64,000 bases of DNA from Winogradskyella sp. (lineage in GTDB: Bacteria > Bacteroidota > Bacteroidia > Flavobacteriales > Flavobacteriaceae), in NCBI RefSeq assembly GCF_028282165.1, contig NZ_JANQIM010000003.1:62001-126000 (forward strand). The letters are read 5' to 3'. A program made the translations under genes and the position numbers. The notes beneath the pieces were generated by a model. The model was given only the letters and a program-made list of their open reading frames with translations. It ran no database searches and was not told the DNA's origin. Within the stretch, counting starts at the first letter, position 1. Every line of letters starts with the position of its first letter. Shown piece by piece: positions 27,809 through 36,262 of the stretch.

Positions 27809-27852
27809 ATTAGATTTTTCTATATTAAGATTTCAATTCTCAAGGAAATACC

Positions 27853-28467
27853 ATGAAGATAACATCTGCTGAATTTGTAATGAGCAATTCTGATGTGGCC
27901 AAGTGCCCAAAGAATCCTATTCCAGAGTATGCTTTTATTGGTAGAAGTAACGTTGGGAAATCTTCATTGATTAATATGCTTACCAACCGAAAAAGTTTAG
28001 CAAAAACTTCTGGTCGTCCGGGTAAAACTCAGCTTATTAATCATTTTATCATCAATAATAGCTGGTACTTGGTGGATTTGCCAGGTTATGGCTATGCCAG
28101 GGTTTCTAAATCTTCTAAAAAGACGTTTCAAAAGTTTATCACTAATTATTTTGAACAGCGTCAACAACTGGTTTCTGCCTTTGTTTTGGTGGATATTAGA
28201 CACCAACCACAACGCATCGATTTAGATTTTATGCAATATTTGGGCGAAAGCGGCATCCCTTTTGGCATCATTTTTACAAAAGCTGATAAACTAAAACCTA
28301 ATGCCATTGACCGTCATGTCAATGAGTATTGCAAAGAGTTGCTGGAGACCTGGGAAGAATTACCACCTTACTTCATTACATCTTCAACTAAGAAAATGGG
28401 GCAAGAAGAGGTCTTAAGTTTTATTGAAGCGACTAATAAAGAAATTGAACAGTTGAGAAGAGAATAA
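27853..28467 (+). CDS. engB: Ribosome biogenesis GTPase EngB (YsxC/YihA)
   Basis: 204 aa TRAFAC GTPase. G1 is GRSNVGKSS (30-38), the G2 threonine region is [11 protein letters not shown]3 is DLPGYG (75-80) and G4 is TKAD (in [10 protein letters not shown]). All are standard for EngB, which is needed for late 50S subunit assembly. Length is typical. It is the second gene of a two-gene unit with a hydrolase and is followed by a terminator. Confidence 0.95.
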   Translation: MKITSAEFVMSNSDVAKCPKNPIPEYAFIGRSNVGKSSLINMLTNRKSLAKTSGRPGKTQLINHFIINNSWYLVDLPGYGYARVSKSSKKTFQKFITNYFEQRQQLVSAFVLVDIRHQPQRIDLDFMQYLGESGIPFGIIFTKADKLKPNAIDRHVNEYCKELLETWEELPPYFITSSTKKMGQEEVLSFIEATNKEIEQLRRE

Positions 28468-28514
28468 ATCAAAAGTTCTTTAGATAGATATCCAATAAAA
28501 ACAGGTAGAAATTT

Positions 28515-28543
28515 AAAAGTAATATGTATTGATTACTTTTTTT
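28515..28543 (+). terminator. Terminator after engB
   Basis: AAAAGTAAT and ATTACTTTT pair around an 8-base loop and lead into a run of T (T7 in total). It lies 48 bases after the engB stop. Confidence 0.75.
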
Positions 28544-28669
28544 AGATTTGTCATTATTCTAAAATAAAATTGAAGCGCTGTCAATTACAAAAGTAAATAG
28601 GAAGAATCCACAGCATTAGCGTTTTAATCTGTTTAATCTTTGTAATTACTTCTCATTTAAAAGGATATA

Positions 28670-29029
28670 TCAAATCCTTTTTTTAGTCTCAAAATTTCTA
28701 GCATTTCTTAATAGAAATATAATACTTAACACTATATTTAAAGAAATGACATATGTAACCTTGAGACGATCTTCATTAAGCATGATGGCTATCAAAAATG
28801 AACCAATTAAGGCACAAGATAAAAGGACAATTAAGTCCGTTCTAAATTTTTTGAGGTTAACCACTCGTTTTCTCTCCAATATAAAAGCACCAATAACTAA
28901 TCCAACAGCAGGCCCCGATGCATAAAATGCCCAAGACTGTAATGTTTCATAACCATTTATCGATGCTATGAGAATTACTAACAGAAGAACAAATAAGTAT
29001 ATCAAATAAATTTTTGTGGTCTTTTTCAT
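28670..29029 (-). CDS. Small four-TM membrane protein, possible immunity protein
   Basis: 119 aa with four hydrophobic segments (IYLIYLFVLLLVILIASI; WAFYASGPAVGLVIGAFIL; LIVLLSCALIGSFLIAIML; VTYVISLNIVLSIIFLL) separated by short charged loops. I recognise no family. It lies downstream of a bacteriocin-like peptide on the same strand (124-nt gap), which is the usual place for a membrane immunity protein; that role is inference only. Confidence 0.6.
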   Translation of the reverse strand: MKKTTKIYLIYLFVLLLVILIASINGYETLQSWAFYASGPAVGLVIGAFILERKRVVNLKKFRTDLIVLLSCALIGSFLIAIMLNEDRLKVTYVISLNIVLSIIFLLRNARNFETKKRI

Positions 29030-29153
29030 AATTAAAATAGTTTTATTACAGAAGTGTTTAACACTATATTACTACTTACAACTGCTATTAAATAGAGACA
29101 ATATCTGAAGTAATGTAGTGATTACAAACTACTAAAAGAAAGTCTATCTATGA

Positions 29154-29324
29154 CTAGCAAATTTCGTCAGCAAGAAGTTTAAAACCTGCTGAAACAAGAA
29201 TACCAGCACCAGCTGTACCTACTCCAATCGCAAGACCCCAAAAGGCACCAACGCCCCACAATCCCCATGAGCATGCATTTGCTCCATTGATTTTTTCCAT
29301 TTGATTTAAATATAATGATTTCAT
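29154..29324 (-). CDS. Bacteriocin-like peptide with GA-type leader
   Basis: 56 aa from ATG 29324. The leader MKSLYLNQMEKINGA resembles double-glycine-type leaders (hydrophobic residues, MEKI, ending GA), as processed by C39-peptidase ABC transporters. The core begins NACSWGLWGVGAFWGL and is rich in Gly, Ala and Trp with GxxxG-like spacing (GVGTAGAGILVSAGF), with a Cys near each end (C18 and C56) able to form a disulfide. This fits class II (Blp/lactobin-like) bacteriocins. A longer in-frame start at 29369 adds a tail that breaks the leader pattern, so I prefer the ATG. No C39 transporter is in the window. Confidence 0.6.
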   Translation of the reverse strand: MKSLYLNQMEKINGANACSWGLWGVGAFWGLAIGVGTAGAGILVSAGFKLLADEIC

Positions 29325-29409
29325 AAAAAAATATTTTAAATTTTTAATAATCACTTGGGTGGCTGCCAAAACGATTTTGACAACTCAAACCTAAAAAAAG
29401 TAATAATAA

Positions 29410-29458
29410 ATCATTACTAAAAGTTATAACTTATCATTACTTTACCGTTAAGCGGTAA
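29410..29458. promoter_or_regulatory. Stacked repeats between bacteriocin-like gene and HTH gene
   Basis: ATCATTACT occurs twice (29410-29418, 29433-29441) around the palindrome AAGTTATAACTT (29421-29432), followed by TTACCG-N5-CGGTAA (29442-29458). The arrangement suits operators for a divergent pair. Which protein binds is unknown; the neighbouring HTH protein is the obvious candidate. Confidence 0.45.
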
Positions 29459-29534
29459 TTTTAACTGTTTGTGGTTATTCTACACCTAGCCAATTGTGTT
29501 AGCTTTATTTTTATATAGCTATTAATCAAGTTAA

Positions 29535-29798
29535 GTGGACACTGAAATACGTAAAGCCCTACAAAAATCTTTGGGCAAATGCATAAAAAAAATACGACTG
29601 GATAAAGGCCTAAAACAAAATGAGGTGGCTCGCCGTTGTGGTTTTTATAAAAGCAATTACAATAGTATAGAACTAGGTTTGCGCAATGTCTCTCTTATAA
29701 ATATCTACAAAATTGCCTTTGCCCTTGAGGAACCCATTTCGAGTTTTTTTGACGACGTTGAATTCAGTCAATTTTTAGAGCATTACAACGATAAATAA
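29535..29798 (+). CDS. XRE-family helix-turn-helix regulator
   Basis: 87 aa. The HTH_3 domain spans residues ~14-70 (LGKCIKKIRLDKGLKQNEVA and NSIELGLRNVSLINIYKIA), ending in a short acidic C-terminus. The start is GTG at 29535. It is divergent from the bacteriocin-like peptide, with stacked repeats in the shared intergenic region, so it may control that gene or itself. Confidence 0.82.
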   Translation: MDTEIRKALQKSLGKCIKKIRLDKGLKQNEVARRCGFYKSNYNSIELGLRNVSLINIYKIAFALEEPISSFFDDVEFSQFLEHYNDK

Positions 29799-29810
29799 TA
29801 AATTGATTTT

Positions 29811-30902
29811 CTAAGCCTTCACATCCAATGCATCTCTTAGGGCATTACCAACCAACATAAAGGCCATTACCAACAACATTATACAAATACCTGGAATTAA
29901 AGCCAGGTAAGGTTTTCCAAGGATGATATAATTATAGTGATCTTTGATCATGGCGCCCCAACTCGCCATTGGTGGCTGTGCACCTATTCCTAAAAAGCTC
30001 AATCCACTTTCAATTAATATCGCTGCTGCAAAGTTAGCTGCCGAAATAACGATGAGTGGGCCAAAAATATTAGGTAAAATGTGTTTGGTAATGATTCTAT
30101 AATCCCTATAACCTAAAGCTCTTGCTGCAGTAACGTATTGCATTTCCTTGGCACTAATAATTTGTCCTCTAACAACTCTAGCCACTTCTACCCACATAGT
30201 TAAACCTACCGCAATAAAGACCTGCCAAAATCCTTTTCCTAAAGCTAATGTTATGGCAATAACCAATAGCAATGTGGGGATGGACCATGTAATGTTAATA
30301 ATCCACATAATGAAGGCATCGATTTTACCACCGTAATACCCTGCTATACTTCCCATAAGTAACCCAACGATTAGAGAAATGAACACAGCAATAAAACCAA
30401 TAAAAAACGAGATACGAGAACCTATTAGAATTCGGCTAAGATAATCCCTGCCATATTTATCCGTTCCAAAAATAAAACTCCGATTGTCTATAAAACTTTT
30501 ATAATCTGAGTTTGGAAACCGTTTTAAATCTATCTGTTTCTCCATACCCTTTAAACCATCGGAAGTATACTCAACATAGTGAAGTCGATCTGCTATAACT
30601 TCATAAGACTGAATAGGAATTTCGGTATCTGTATTCTCTTTTCCAAAAAAAAGTTTTAAAAGGAAGTTTTGATCAGATGCTATACCAGATGGAATGGTTA
30701 GCATCTGTACTTCAAATCCTGGTGATTTAGAATGGATAGACAAATGCATCTGATTGGCATTTTTTGAGGCGTCCGGAGCAAAAAAATAGGCAAAAATCGA
30801 AACCAGACCTATACAAATGATTAGTCCTAAACTAAAAGCGCCCCAAAAGTTTTTCTTAAACTTTTGAAGCGCTAAACTTGATAATGAGTTTTTATTATTC
30901 AA
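29811..30902 (-). CDS. Peptide ABC transporter permease (DppC/OppC-like)
   Basis: 363 aa inner-membrane permease with an N-terminal OppC-type TM region, a long extracytoplasmic insertion (residues ~45-130) and a C-terminal BPD_transp_1 domain. The EAA loop is MQYVTAARALGYRDYRIITK followed by HILPN. It should form the channel of an oligopeptide or dipeptide importer with a DppB-like partner, an ATPase and a binding protein. None is adjacent in this window, so the complex must be completed from elsewhere. The start is TTG at 30902, two codons after an in-frame stop. Confidence 0.85.
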   Translation of the reverse strand: MNNKNSLSSLALQKFKKNFWGAFSLGLIICIGLVSIFAYFFAPDASKNANQMHLSIHSKSPGFEVQMLTIPSGIASDQNFLLKLFFGKENTDTEIPIQSYEVIADRLHYVEYTSDGLKGMEKQIDLKRFPNSDYKSFIDNRSFIFGTDKYGRDYLSRILIGSRISFFIGFIAVFISLIVGLLMGSIAGYYGGKIDAFIMWIINITWSIPTLLLVIAITLALGKGFWQVFIAVGLTMWVEVARVVRGQIISAKEMQYVTAARALGYRDYRIITKHILPNIFGPLIVISAANFAAAILIESGLSFLGIGAQPPMASWGAMIKDHYNYIILGKPYLALIPGICIMLLVMAFMLVGNALRDALDVKA

Positions 30903-30915
30903 TTCTAGTTATATG

Positions 30916-30943
30916 GAGATGCTACGACAAGCTCAGCATGACA
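30916..30943. repeat. REP-like hairpin element, copy A
   Basis: GAGATGCTACGACAAGCTCA continues into GCATGACA. ATGCT (30919-30923) pairs with AGCAT (30935-30939). It shares CGACAAGCTCAG with copy B at 44491-44545, where the stem bases differ but still pair. Confidence 0.6.
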
Positions 30944-30958
30944 TTTAGAATACCCAAA

Positions 30959-33133
30959 TTAATTCTTCACATTTGCTACCTTATTCTTGATAGCATAGGT
31001 CATTTTTAAATCGTTGAGCACGTTTAAGGCTTCTTCTACATATACATCTTTAGCCAAACTTTGATGCCAACGATCGCGTTTTTCTTTTAATACGGAATCT
31101 TGTGCCATTAATTCTATCTCGTAAGGTAAAGAATTAAATGTTAGATTCGTTTTATATTCAGAAAGCTTTTCAAAACGTTTAGCTTCTTCTTCATTAAGCT
31201 CCATTTGCTTCTTGTACTCATCATAATTTAAAGAGTACATCTCACGGTCCCTAATTTTCTTTACCCATCTGGCATTGTCATCAATCAACTTTAATTGTTC
31301 ATTGGCAGCCATACGTGCCTTACTTCGCTGGATAGTGGTATCGTAATCAAAATAATTTCCCCAAAGTTCATAATCCACAGCATCGATTTTATCCCACGGT
31401 AATGGGTTCTCTTGATCCTTTTCTCCGATATCAATATAGCTGTAACGGTCTGGCACTATAACATCGCTCTTTACACCTTCTAGCTGTGTTGAGCCACCAT
31501 TGACCCTATAGAATTTTTGGGTTGTAAATTTAAGTGCACCCAAGTCGCCATTAGAGTTATTACGTACTAATCGGTTTAAGTCTAAGACATTTTGAACAGT
31601 TCCTTTTCCATATGTTTGTTTACTGCCTATAACAATAGCACGTTTATAATCTTGCATTGCTGCTGCTAGGATTTCAGACGCAGAAGCTGAAAGCTCATTA
31701 ACCATGATTACTAGTGGACCATCCCAAACAATAGACTTGTCTTTATCTTTTAATACTTCTTTAGGCTGCCCTGTTTCTCTAACCTGTACTATTGGACCGT
31801 CTTCTATAAACAATCCCGCAATATCCACAACGGTTTGTAAAGAACCACCACCGTTATTCCTAAGGTCTAATACCAGCCCCTCAATTCCTTCTTGTTTGAG
31901 ACGAATAATCTCTTGCTTTATGTCTGAAGCGGCATTGCGTTTGTTATAGTTTTCGAAGTCTACATAAAACTTAGGAAGGTTGATCACTCCAAATGTCTTA
32001 TCATCTTTAATAACAGTCGAAGATTTTGCATAGGTCTCTTCCAATTCAACGATATCTCTTGTAATTGAAATATCCTCAATGGTACCATCAACTTTTTTCA
32101 AGGTTAAAACCACAGTAGTACCTTTTGGTCCTTTAATAAGCTTAATGGCATCATCCAGACGCATACCAACAACATTAGTAGCTTCTTCCTCTTTTTCTTG
32201 TCTTACTTTTAGTATCTGATCACCTACTTCGAGCTCATTTGCTCTCCAAGCTGGACCTCCACTAATGATTTCATTAACCATAATTGCGTCCATTCGCTTT
32301 TGTAATCTTGCACCAATACCTTCAAAATTACCAGACATAGCCACATCGAAACGGTCTTTATCCTCTGGGGCAAAGTAAAACGTATGCGGATCGAATTCTT
32401 CTACTATGGCATTAACATAAACGGCAAACCAGTCCTTGCGCTGTCTGTCGTCTATAAAATCATAGAGTTCATCAAGTGAACGCTTGGTAACATCCCTTGC
32501 TTCTTTTTCCAATTCAGCTAGTGATTTGTCTCCATTGCTTTTTGGTTTTTCGTTCTGGGCGGAGAGTACACCTTCTGGAAGTACTCCATTACTTAAATCA
32601 GAATCTCGTTGGGAAACGGCATCATCATAGTTAGCTATAGTCGAAAATTTAAGCTGTTGTCTCCAACGCTCCTTCATTTCGCGCTTGCTCTTTACATACT
32701 CTAGTTTTTCGTAGTCTGCAGAATAGGTCTCTTGTCTAGTAAAGTCAAATGGTTTATCTAAAATTTCGGCATAGATTTTTTTCGATTCTTCAATACGCTG
32801 TAGCAAACGCTCATGTGTTAAGTTGAAAAACGACAAATTATAAGCCTTGATCTGATCATCTAACTCATTCTTAAAGGCTCCGAATTCCTCAATATCAGAA
32901 GCATAAAAATAGCGCTTAAATGGATCTAACTGATTTAAATAATCTTCAAATACATGTTCAGAAAAATCATCATCTATATCTTGTGGATCAAAATGCCCAT
33001 TATCCAACACATAAGTGATCAATTGAATTAACAACTTATCTTTATCAGGATCGTCAAATGTTTTGTTTGTAAAACTACACGATGCAAATGCAATCAGTAA
33101 TGCTAAAAGTAAAAACTTATAATTCCCTTTCAT
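30959..33133 (-). CDS. Tail-specific carboxy-terminal processing protease (Prc/Tsp-like lipoprotein)
   Basis: 724 aa from ATG 33133, chosen because it gives a clean lipoprotein signal (KFLLLALLIAFASC). An N-terminal helical domain (TSPN type) is followed by a PDZ domain (MVNEIISGGPAWRANELEVG) and a Ser/Lys peptidase S41 core. The core contains LDLRNNGGGSL, the nucleophile region VNELSASASEILAAAMQDY and the catalytic lysine in KQTYGKGTVQ. A C-terminal DUF3340-like extension follows. It degrades or processes periplasmic proteins from the C-terminus. An in-frame ATG 72 nt further upstream would mask the signal peptide. Confidence 0.92.
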   Translation of the reverse strand: MKGNYKFLLLALLIAFASCSFTNKTFDDPDKDKLLIQLITYVLDNGHFDPQDIDDDFSEHVFEDYLNQLDPFKRYFYASDIEEFGAFKNELDDQIKAYNLSFFNLTHERLLQRIEESKKIYAEILDKPFDFTRQETYSADYEKLEYVKSKREMKERWRQQLKFSTIANYDDAVSQRDSDLSNGVLPEGVLSAQNEKPKSNGDKSLAELEKEARDVTKRSLDELYDFIDDRQRKDWFAVYVNAIVEEFDPHTFYFAPEDKDRFDVAMSGNFEGIGARLQKRMDAIMVNEIISGGPAWRANELEVGDQILKVRQEKEEEATNVVGMRLDDAIKLIKGPKGTTVVLTLKKVDGTIEDISITRDIVELEETYAKSSTVIKDDKTFGVINLPKFYVDFENYNKRNAASDIKQEIIRLKQEGIEGLVLDLRNNGGGSLQTVVDIAGLFIEDGPIVQVRETGQPKEVLKDKDKSIVWDGPLVIMVNELSASASEILAAAMQDYKRAIVIGSKQTYGKGTVQNVLDLNRLVRNNSNGDLGALKFTTQKFYRVNGGSTQLEGVKSDVIVPDRYSYIDIGEKDQENPLPWDKIDAVDYELWGNYFDYDTTIQRSKARMAANEQLKLIDDNARWVKKIRDREMYSLNYDEYKKQMELNEEEAKRFEKLSEYKTNLTFNSLPYEIELMAQDSVLKEKRDRWHQSLAKDVYVEEALNVLNDLKMTYAIKNKVANVKN

Positions 33134-33388
33134 TATTATCAATTTTGTTTTTAGTGGTAAAATGTAATTTGCCGTTAATCTAAGACTATTAATTGAAATG
33201 TTCAATTCGGCTCATTTCATTCTTTCAATTTTTTTGAATTTTCTATAAGTAGGTTTCTATAATTTACTAAAATAGAAGAAAAAACCATGCCATAAAAAAT
33301 CACGACACTAATTTTTTGTTAAAGGTACAAATACTTATAGTTATTGCGCTTTTTAGTATTTTTACGCTATTCAAAATTTGACAATAAT

Positions 33389-34159
33389 ATGGCTAAACGC
33401 CCTTTGATTTTAGTTACTAACGATGATGGCATCACTGCCCCTGGAATAAGAACCCTAATTAGTGTGATGCACTCCATAGGTGATGTTGTAGTTGTAGCAC
33501 CCGATAGTCCACAAAGTGCTATGGGACATGCTATCACGGTAAATTCTACCCTTTATTTAGAAAATGTAAATATTGATGGCAAACAACCCGAGTACAGTTG
33601 TTCTGGCACACCAGCCGACTGTGTAAAACTTGCCGTTAGAGAAATACTACATAAAAAACCAGATATATGTGTTTCTGGTATAAATCATGGTTCTAACTCG
33701 TCTATCAATGTTATCTATTCTGGCACTATGAGTGCCGCTTTAGAAGCTGGGATAGAAGGAATACCTGCCATAGGCTTTTCGCTATTAGATTACAACTGGA
33801 ACGCCAATTTTGAACATTGTAAATCTTTTGTCGAGACTATTACCAGACAAGTTTTAGAACACGGTTTACCTGATGGAGTTGTGTTAAATGTTAATTTACC
33901 TAATCTAGACAAAAGAGATATTAAAGGTATAAAGGTTTGTCGTCAGGCTCGTGCTAATTGGGTCGAAGAATTTGACAAGCGAACTAACCCAATGGGCCGT
34001 GATTATTATTGGTTGACTGGCAAGTTTGTGAATATGGACAACGGCGAAGACACTGACGAATGGGCTTTAGCTAATGGCTATGTCTCTATCGTACCTGTTC
34101 AGTTCGATTTAACGGCTCATCACACCATTCAGAAGCTAAATACCTGGAAATTAAATTAA
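33389..34159 (+). CDS. surE: 5'/3'-nucleotidase SurE
   Basis: 256 aa from ATG 33389. It begins MAKRPLILVTNDDGITAPGI, the SurE N-terminus with the metal-binding NDDG motif, followed by VVVAPDSPQSAMGHAITV, CSGTPADCV and VSGINHGSNS, all family landmarks. It dephosphorylates nucleoside monophosphates with divalent metal. A longer in-frame start at 33344 would add a 15-residue tail without family support. The gene leads a plus-strand series with a small membrane protein and lpxB. Confidence 0.95.
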   Translation: MAKRPLILVTNDDGITAPGIRTLISVMHSIGDVVVVAPDSPQSAMGHAITVNSTLYLENVNIDGKQPEYSCSGTPADCVKLAVREILHKKPDICVSGINHGSNSSINVIYSGTMSAALEAGIEGIPAIGFSLLDYNWNANFEHCKSFVETITRQVLEHGLPDGVVLNVNLPNLDKRDIKGIKVCRQARANWVEEFDKRTNPMGRDYYWLTGKFVNMDNGEDTDEWALANGYVSIVPVQFDLTAHHTIQKLNTWKLN

Positions 34160-34169
34160 AAAATCGCTT

Positions 34170-34469
34170 ATGCGAAACACAACTGGAAAAAAGGAGATTT
34201 TAATTGGTTTTATGGTAGGCTTAATTGCTACAGTTTTTGGTTTGGTATTTGCTATTCAAATTTTTGGTAAATCTGATGATTGGGGAGAGGTGATACGACA
34301 GGCAATAAATGAAGGTTTTTTAACTAAGCTTATGAGTATTGGTGCCTTATTAAATCTTGGTGCATTTTTTCTATTTCTAAAAAAGAATCAAGACAACCGA
34401 GCTAAAGGTGTGCTAATAGCGACATTATTGGTCTTTATTTCTACCATGATAATTAAATTTTTCAACTAA
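34170..34469 (+). CDS. Small membrane protein of unknown function
   Basis: 99 aa with three hydrophobic segments: ILIGFMVGLIATVFGLVFAI, LTKLMSIGALLNLGAFFLFL and GVLIATLLVFISTMIIKFF. I do not recognise a family, although similar proteins sit between surE and lpxB in flavobacteria as far as I recall. It starts 10 nt after surE and is likely in the same transcript. Confidence 0.7.
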   Translation: MRNTTGKKEILIGFMVGLIATVFGLVFAIQIFGKSDDWGEVIRQAINEGFLTKLMSIGALLNLGAFFLFLKKNQDNRAKGVLIATLLVFISTMIIKFFN

Positions 34470-34561
34470 ATGAAGGCCCATAATGGGCATTTAAGTATGA
34501 AATAAAAGCGCCAACCAAAAATTAGAGCTTTCAAAAAAGTTCGTTAAGAAAACAAAGACAA

Positions 34562-35683
34562 ATGAAATACTATATCATTGCTGGTGAAGCTTCTGGTGAT
34601 TTGCATGGTTCAAATTTAATTAAAGCCTTAATTAAACTTGATGGTGAGGCCAATGTTAGATTTTGGGGAGGTGATTTAATGCAGGCTGCTGGAGGAGACT
34701 TGGTAATGCATTACAAAGAGCGACAATTTATGGGGTTTATAGAAGTCATTTTTAACCTCAGAAAAATTTCTGGTCATATAAAATTCTGTAAAAAGGATAT
34801 AGAAGCATTTCAGCCTGATGTTATCATTTTTATCGACAATTCTGGTTTTAACCTGAGAATAGCCAAATGGGCAAAGGCGTATCATTTTAAAACCCATTAC
34901 TACATTTCTCCACAGGTTTGGGCTTCTAGAGCAAGTCGTGTTGAAAAAATAAAGCGCGATATTGATGCCATGTATTGTATTCTTCCTTTTGAAAAAGCCT
35001 TTTATAAGAAATACGGTTACGATGTACATTTTGTTGGTCACCCTTTAATCGATGCCATTGCAGATCGCACACAAATCGACGAGAACGAATTTAGACAAAC
35101 CTATAAGCTTGGAGCAAAACCCATTATTGCTTTATTGCCTGGCAGTCGTAAACAGGAAATCTCCAAGATGCTTGGTGTTATGCTTAGTTTGGTCGATGAT
35201 TTTGAAGATTATCAATTTGTTATTGCTGGTGCCCCAAGTCAGGATTATGATTTTTACAAACCCTTTATAAGGCAGAATAATGTGAGTTTTATTTCTAACA
35301 AAACTTACGATTTGCTAAGTATTTCTAATGCTGCCTTGGTGACTTCTGGTACTGCAACTTTAGAGACCGCCTTATACAAAGTACCTCAAGTGGTCTGTTA
35401 TAAAGCTAATGCTATTTCTTACCACATTGCCAAACGGATTATTACTTTAAAGTTCATTTCCTTGGTCAACCTCATCATGGATCGTGAAGTGGTTACTGAA
35501 CTTATACAAGGTGACCTTAATAAAAAGCAGCTGAAAAAAGAGCTCATGTCAATTCTTGACACTGATAAACGTGAGCAACTTTTTTTGGACTATTATGAAT
35601 TAGAAGAGAAATTAGGTGGTAAGGGTGCTAGTGAAAAGACGGCAAAATTGATTTATGACTCATTAAAAAATTCAAACAACTAA
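34562..35683 (+). CDS. lpxB: Lipid-A-disaccharide synthase LpxB
   Basis: 373 aa GT19-type glycosyltransferase. It begins MKYYIIAGEASGDLHGSNLI, the LpxB signature, with VIFIDNSGFNLRIAKWAK, YYISPQVWASRASRV, HFVGHPLID and LLPGSRKQEI in family order. It joins UDP-2,3-diacylglucosamine and lipid X to form the disaccharide of lipid A at the inner face of the membrane, so the organism makes lipopolysaccharide. It is followed by a peptidoglycan hydrolase gene after 20 nt. Confidence 0.96.
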   Translation: MKYYIIAGEASGDLHGSNLIKALIKLDGEANVRFWGGDLMQAAGGDLVMHYKERQFMGFIEVIFNLRKISGHIKFCKKDIEAFQPDVIIFIDNSGFNLRIAKWAKAYHFKTHYYISPQVWASRASRVEKIKRDIDAMYCILPFEKAFYKKYGYDVHFVGHPLIDAIADRTQIDENEFRQTYKLGAKPIIALLPGSRKQEISKMLGVMLSLVDDFEDYQFVIAGAPSQDYDFYKPFIRQNNVSFISNKTYDLLSISNAALVTSGTATLETALYKVPQVVCYKANAISYHIAKRIITLKFISLVNLIMDREVVTELIQGDLNKKQLKKELMSILDTDKREQLFLDYYELEEKLGGKGASEKTAKLIYDSLKNSNN

Positions 35684-35703
35684 ATTATTAGCCGATACTC
35701 TAA

Positions 35704-36213
35704 ATGAAACGATTATTACCTTTCCTCTTTTTAGTTTTAATTGCCTGTAGTTGTAAATCCAAAAAAAACTATTCTTCTAAAAAAAAGGAAACCCACACTG
35801 TAAAGGTTAACACAACGGCCAAACCCACAAAAGAAGCCGAGTCTATTGTTAAAACTGCAAAAAAATTTAACGGTACACGCTATAAATATGGCGGCACTAC
35901 AAAACGCGGTATGGATTGTTCTGGTTTGGTGTATACGTCGTTTGGGGATAATAATATTTCAGTCCCAAGAACCACAAAAGACCTATCTAGTTATGGCAAT
36001 TGGATAGACATTAAAGAAGTAAATGTTGGTGATTTAGTCTTCTTTGCCACCAAAAAAAATAGCCGAAAGGTCAACCATGTTGGTATTGTTACTAGTATAC
36101 GAACCGGTAATATCGAATTTATACATGCCTCTACCAGTAAAGGCGTTATCATCTCCTCTTTAGCTGAAAGGTACTGGTATTTTGCTTTTGTGCAGGCGAG
36201 ACGAATTTTGTAA
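35704..36213 (+). CDS. NlpC/P60 family lipoprotein peptidase
   Basis: 169 aa with a lipoprotein signal (MKRLLPFLFLVLIAC, Cys15) and a Lys/Ser/Thr linker. The NlpC/P60 (C40) domain follows from ~residue 48: RYKYGGTTKRGMDCSGLVY holds the catalytic Cys72, NHVGIV holds His125 and FIHAST holds His141. Such enzymes cleave peptide stems of peptidoglycan, usually between D-Glu and meso-DAP, which agrees with the DAP-type MurE in this window. Placed between lpxB and comEC, probably one transcript. Confidence 0.92.
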   Translation: MKRLLPFLFLVLIACSCKSKKNYSSKKKETHTVKVNTTAKPTKEAESIVKTAKKFNGTRYKYGGTTKRGMDCSGLVYTSFGDNNISVPRTTKDLSSYGNWIDIKEVNVGDLVFFATKKNSRKVNHVGIVTSIRTGNIEFIHASTSKGVIISSLAERYWYFAFVQARRIL

Positions 36214-36262
36214 TCTTTTTCTTATAATTATATTTTTTTACTATATTTAGTGGCCCAAATCC

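Noticed and set aside
34476..34488. GCCCA-TAA-TGGGC hairpin before lpxB as a terminator
   Set aside because: The stem is only five pairs, with no T-run after it; read-through from the surE unit is more likely.
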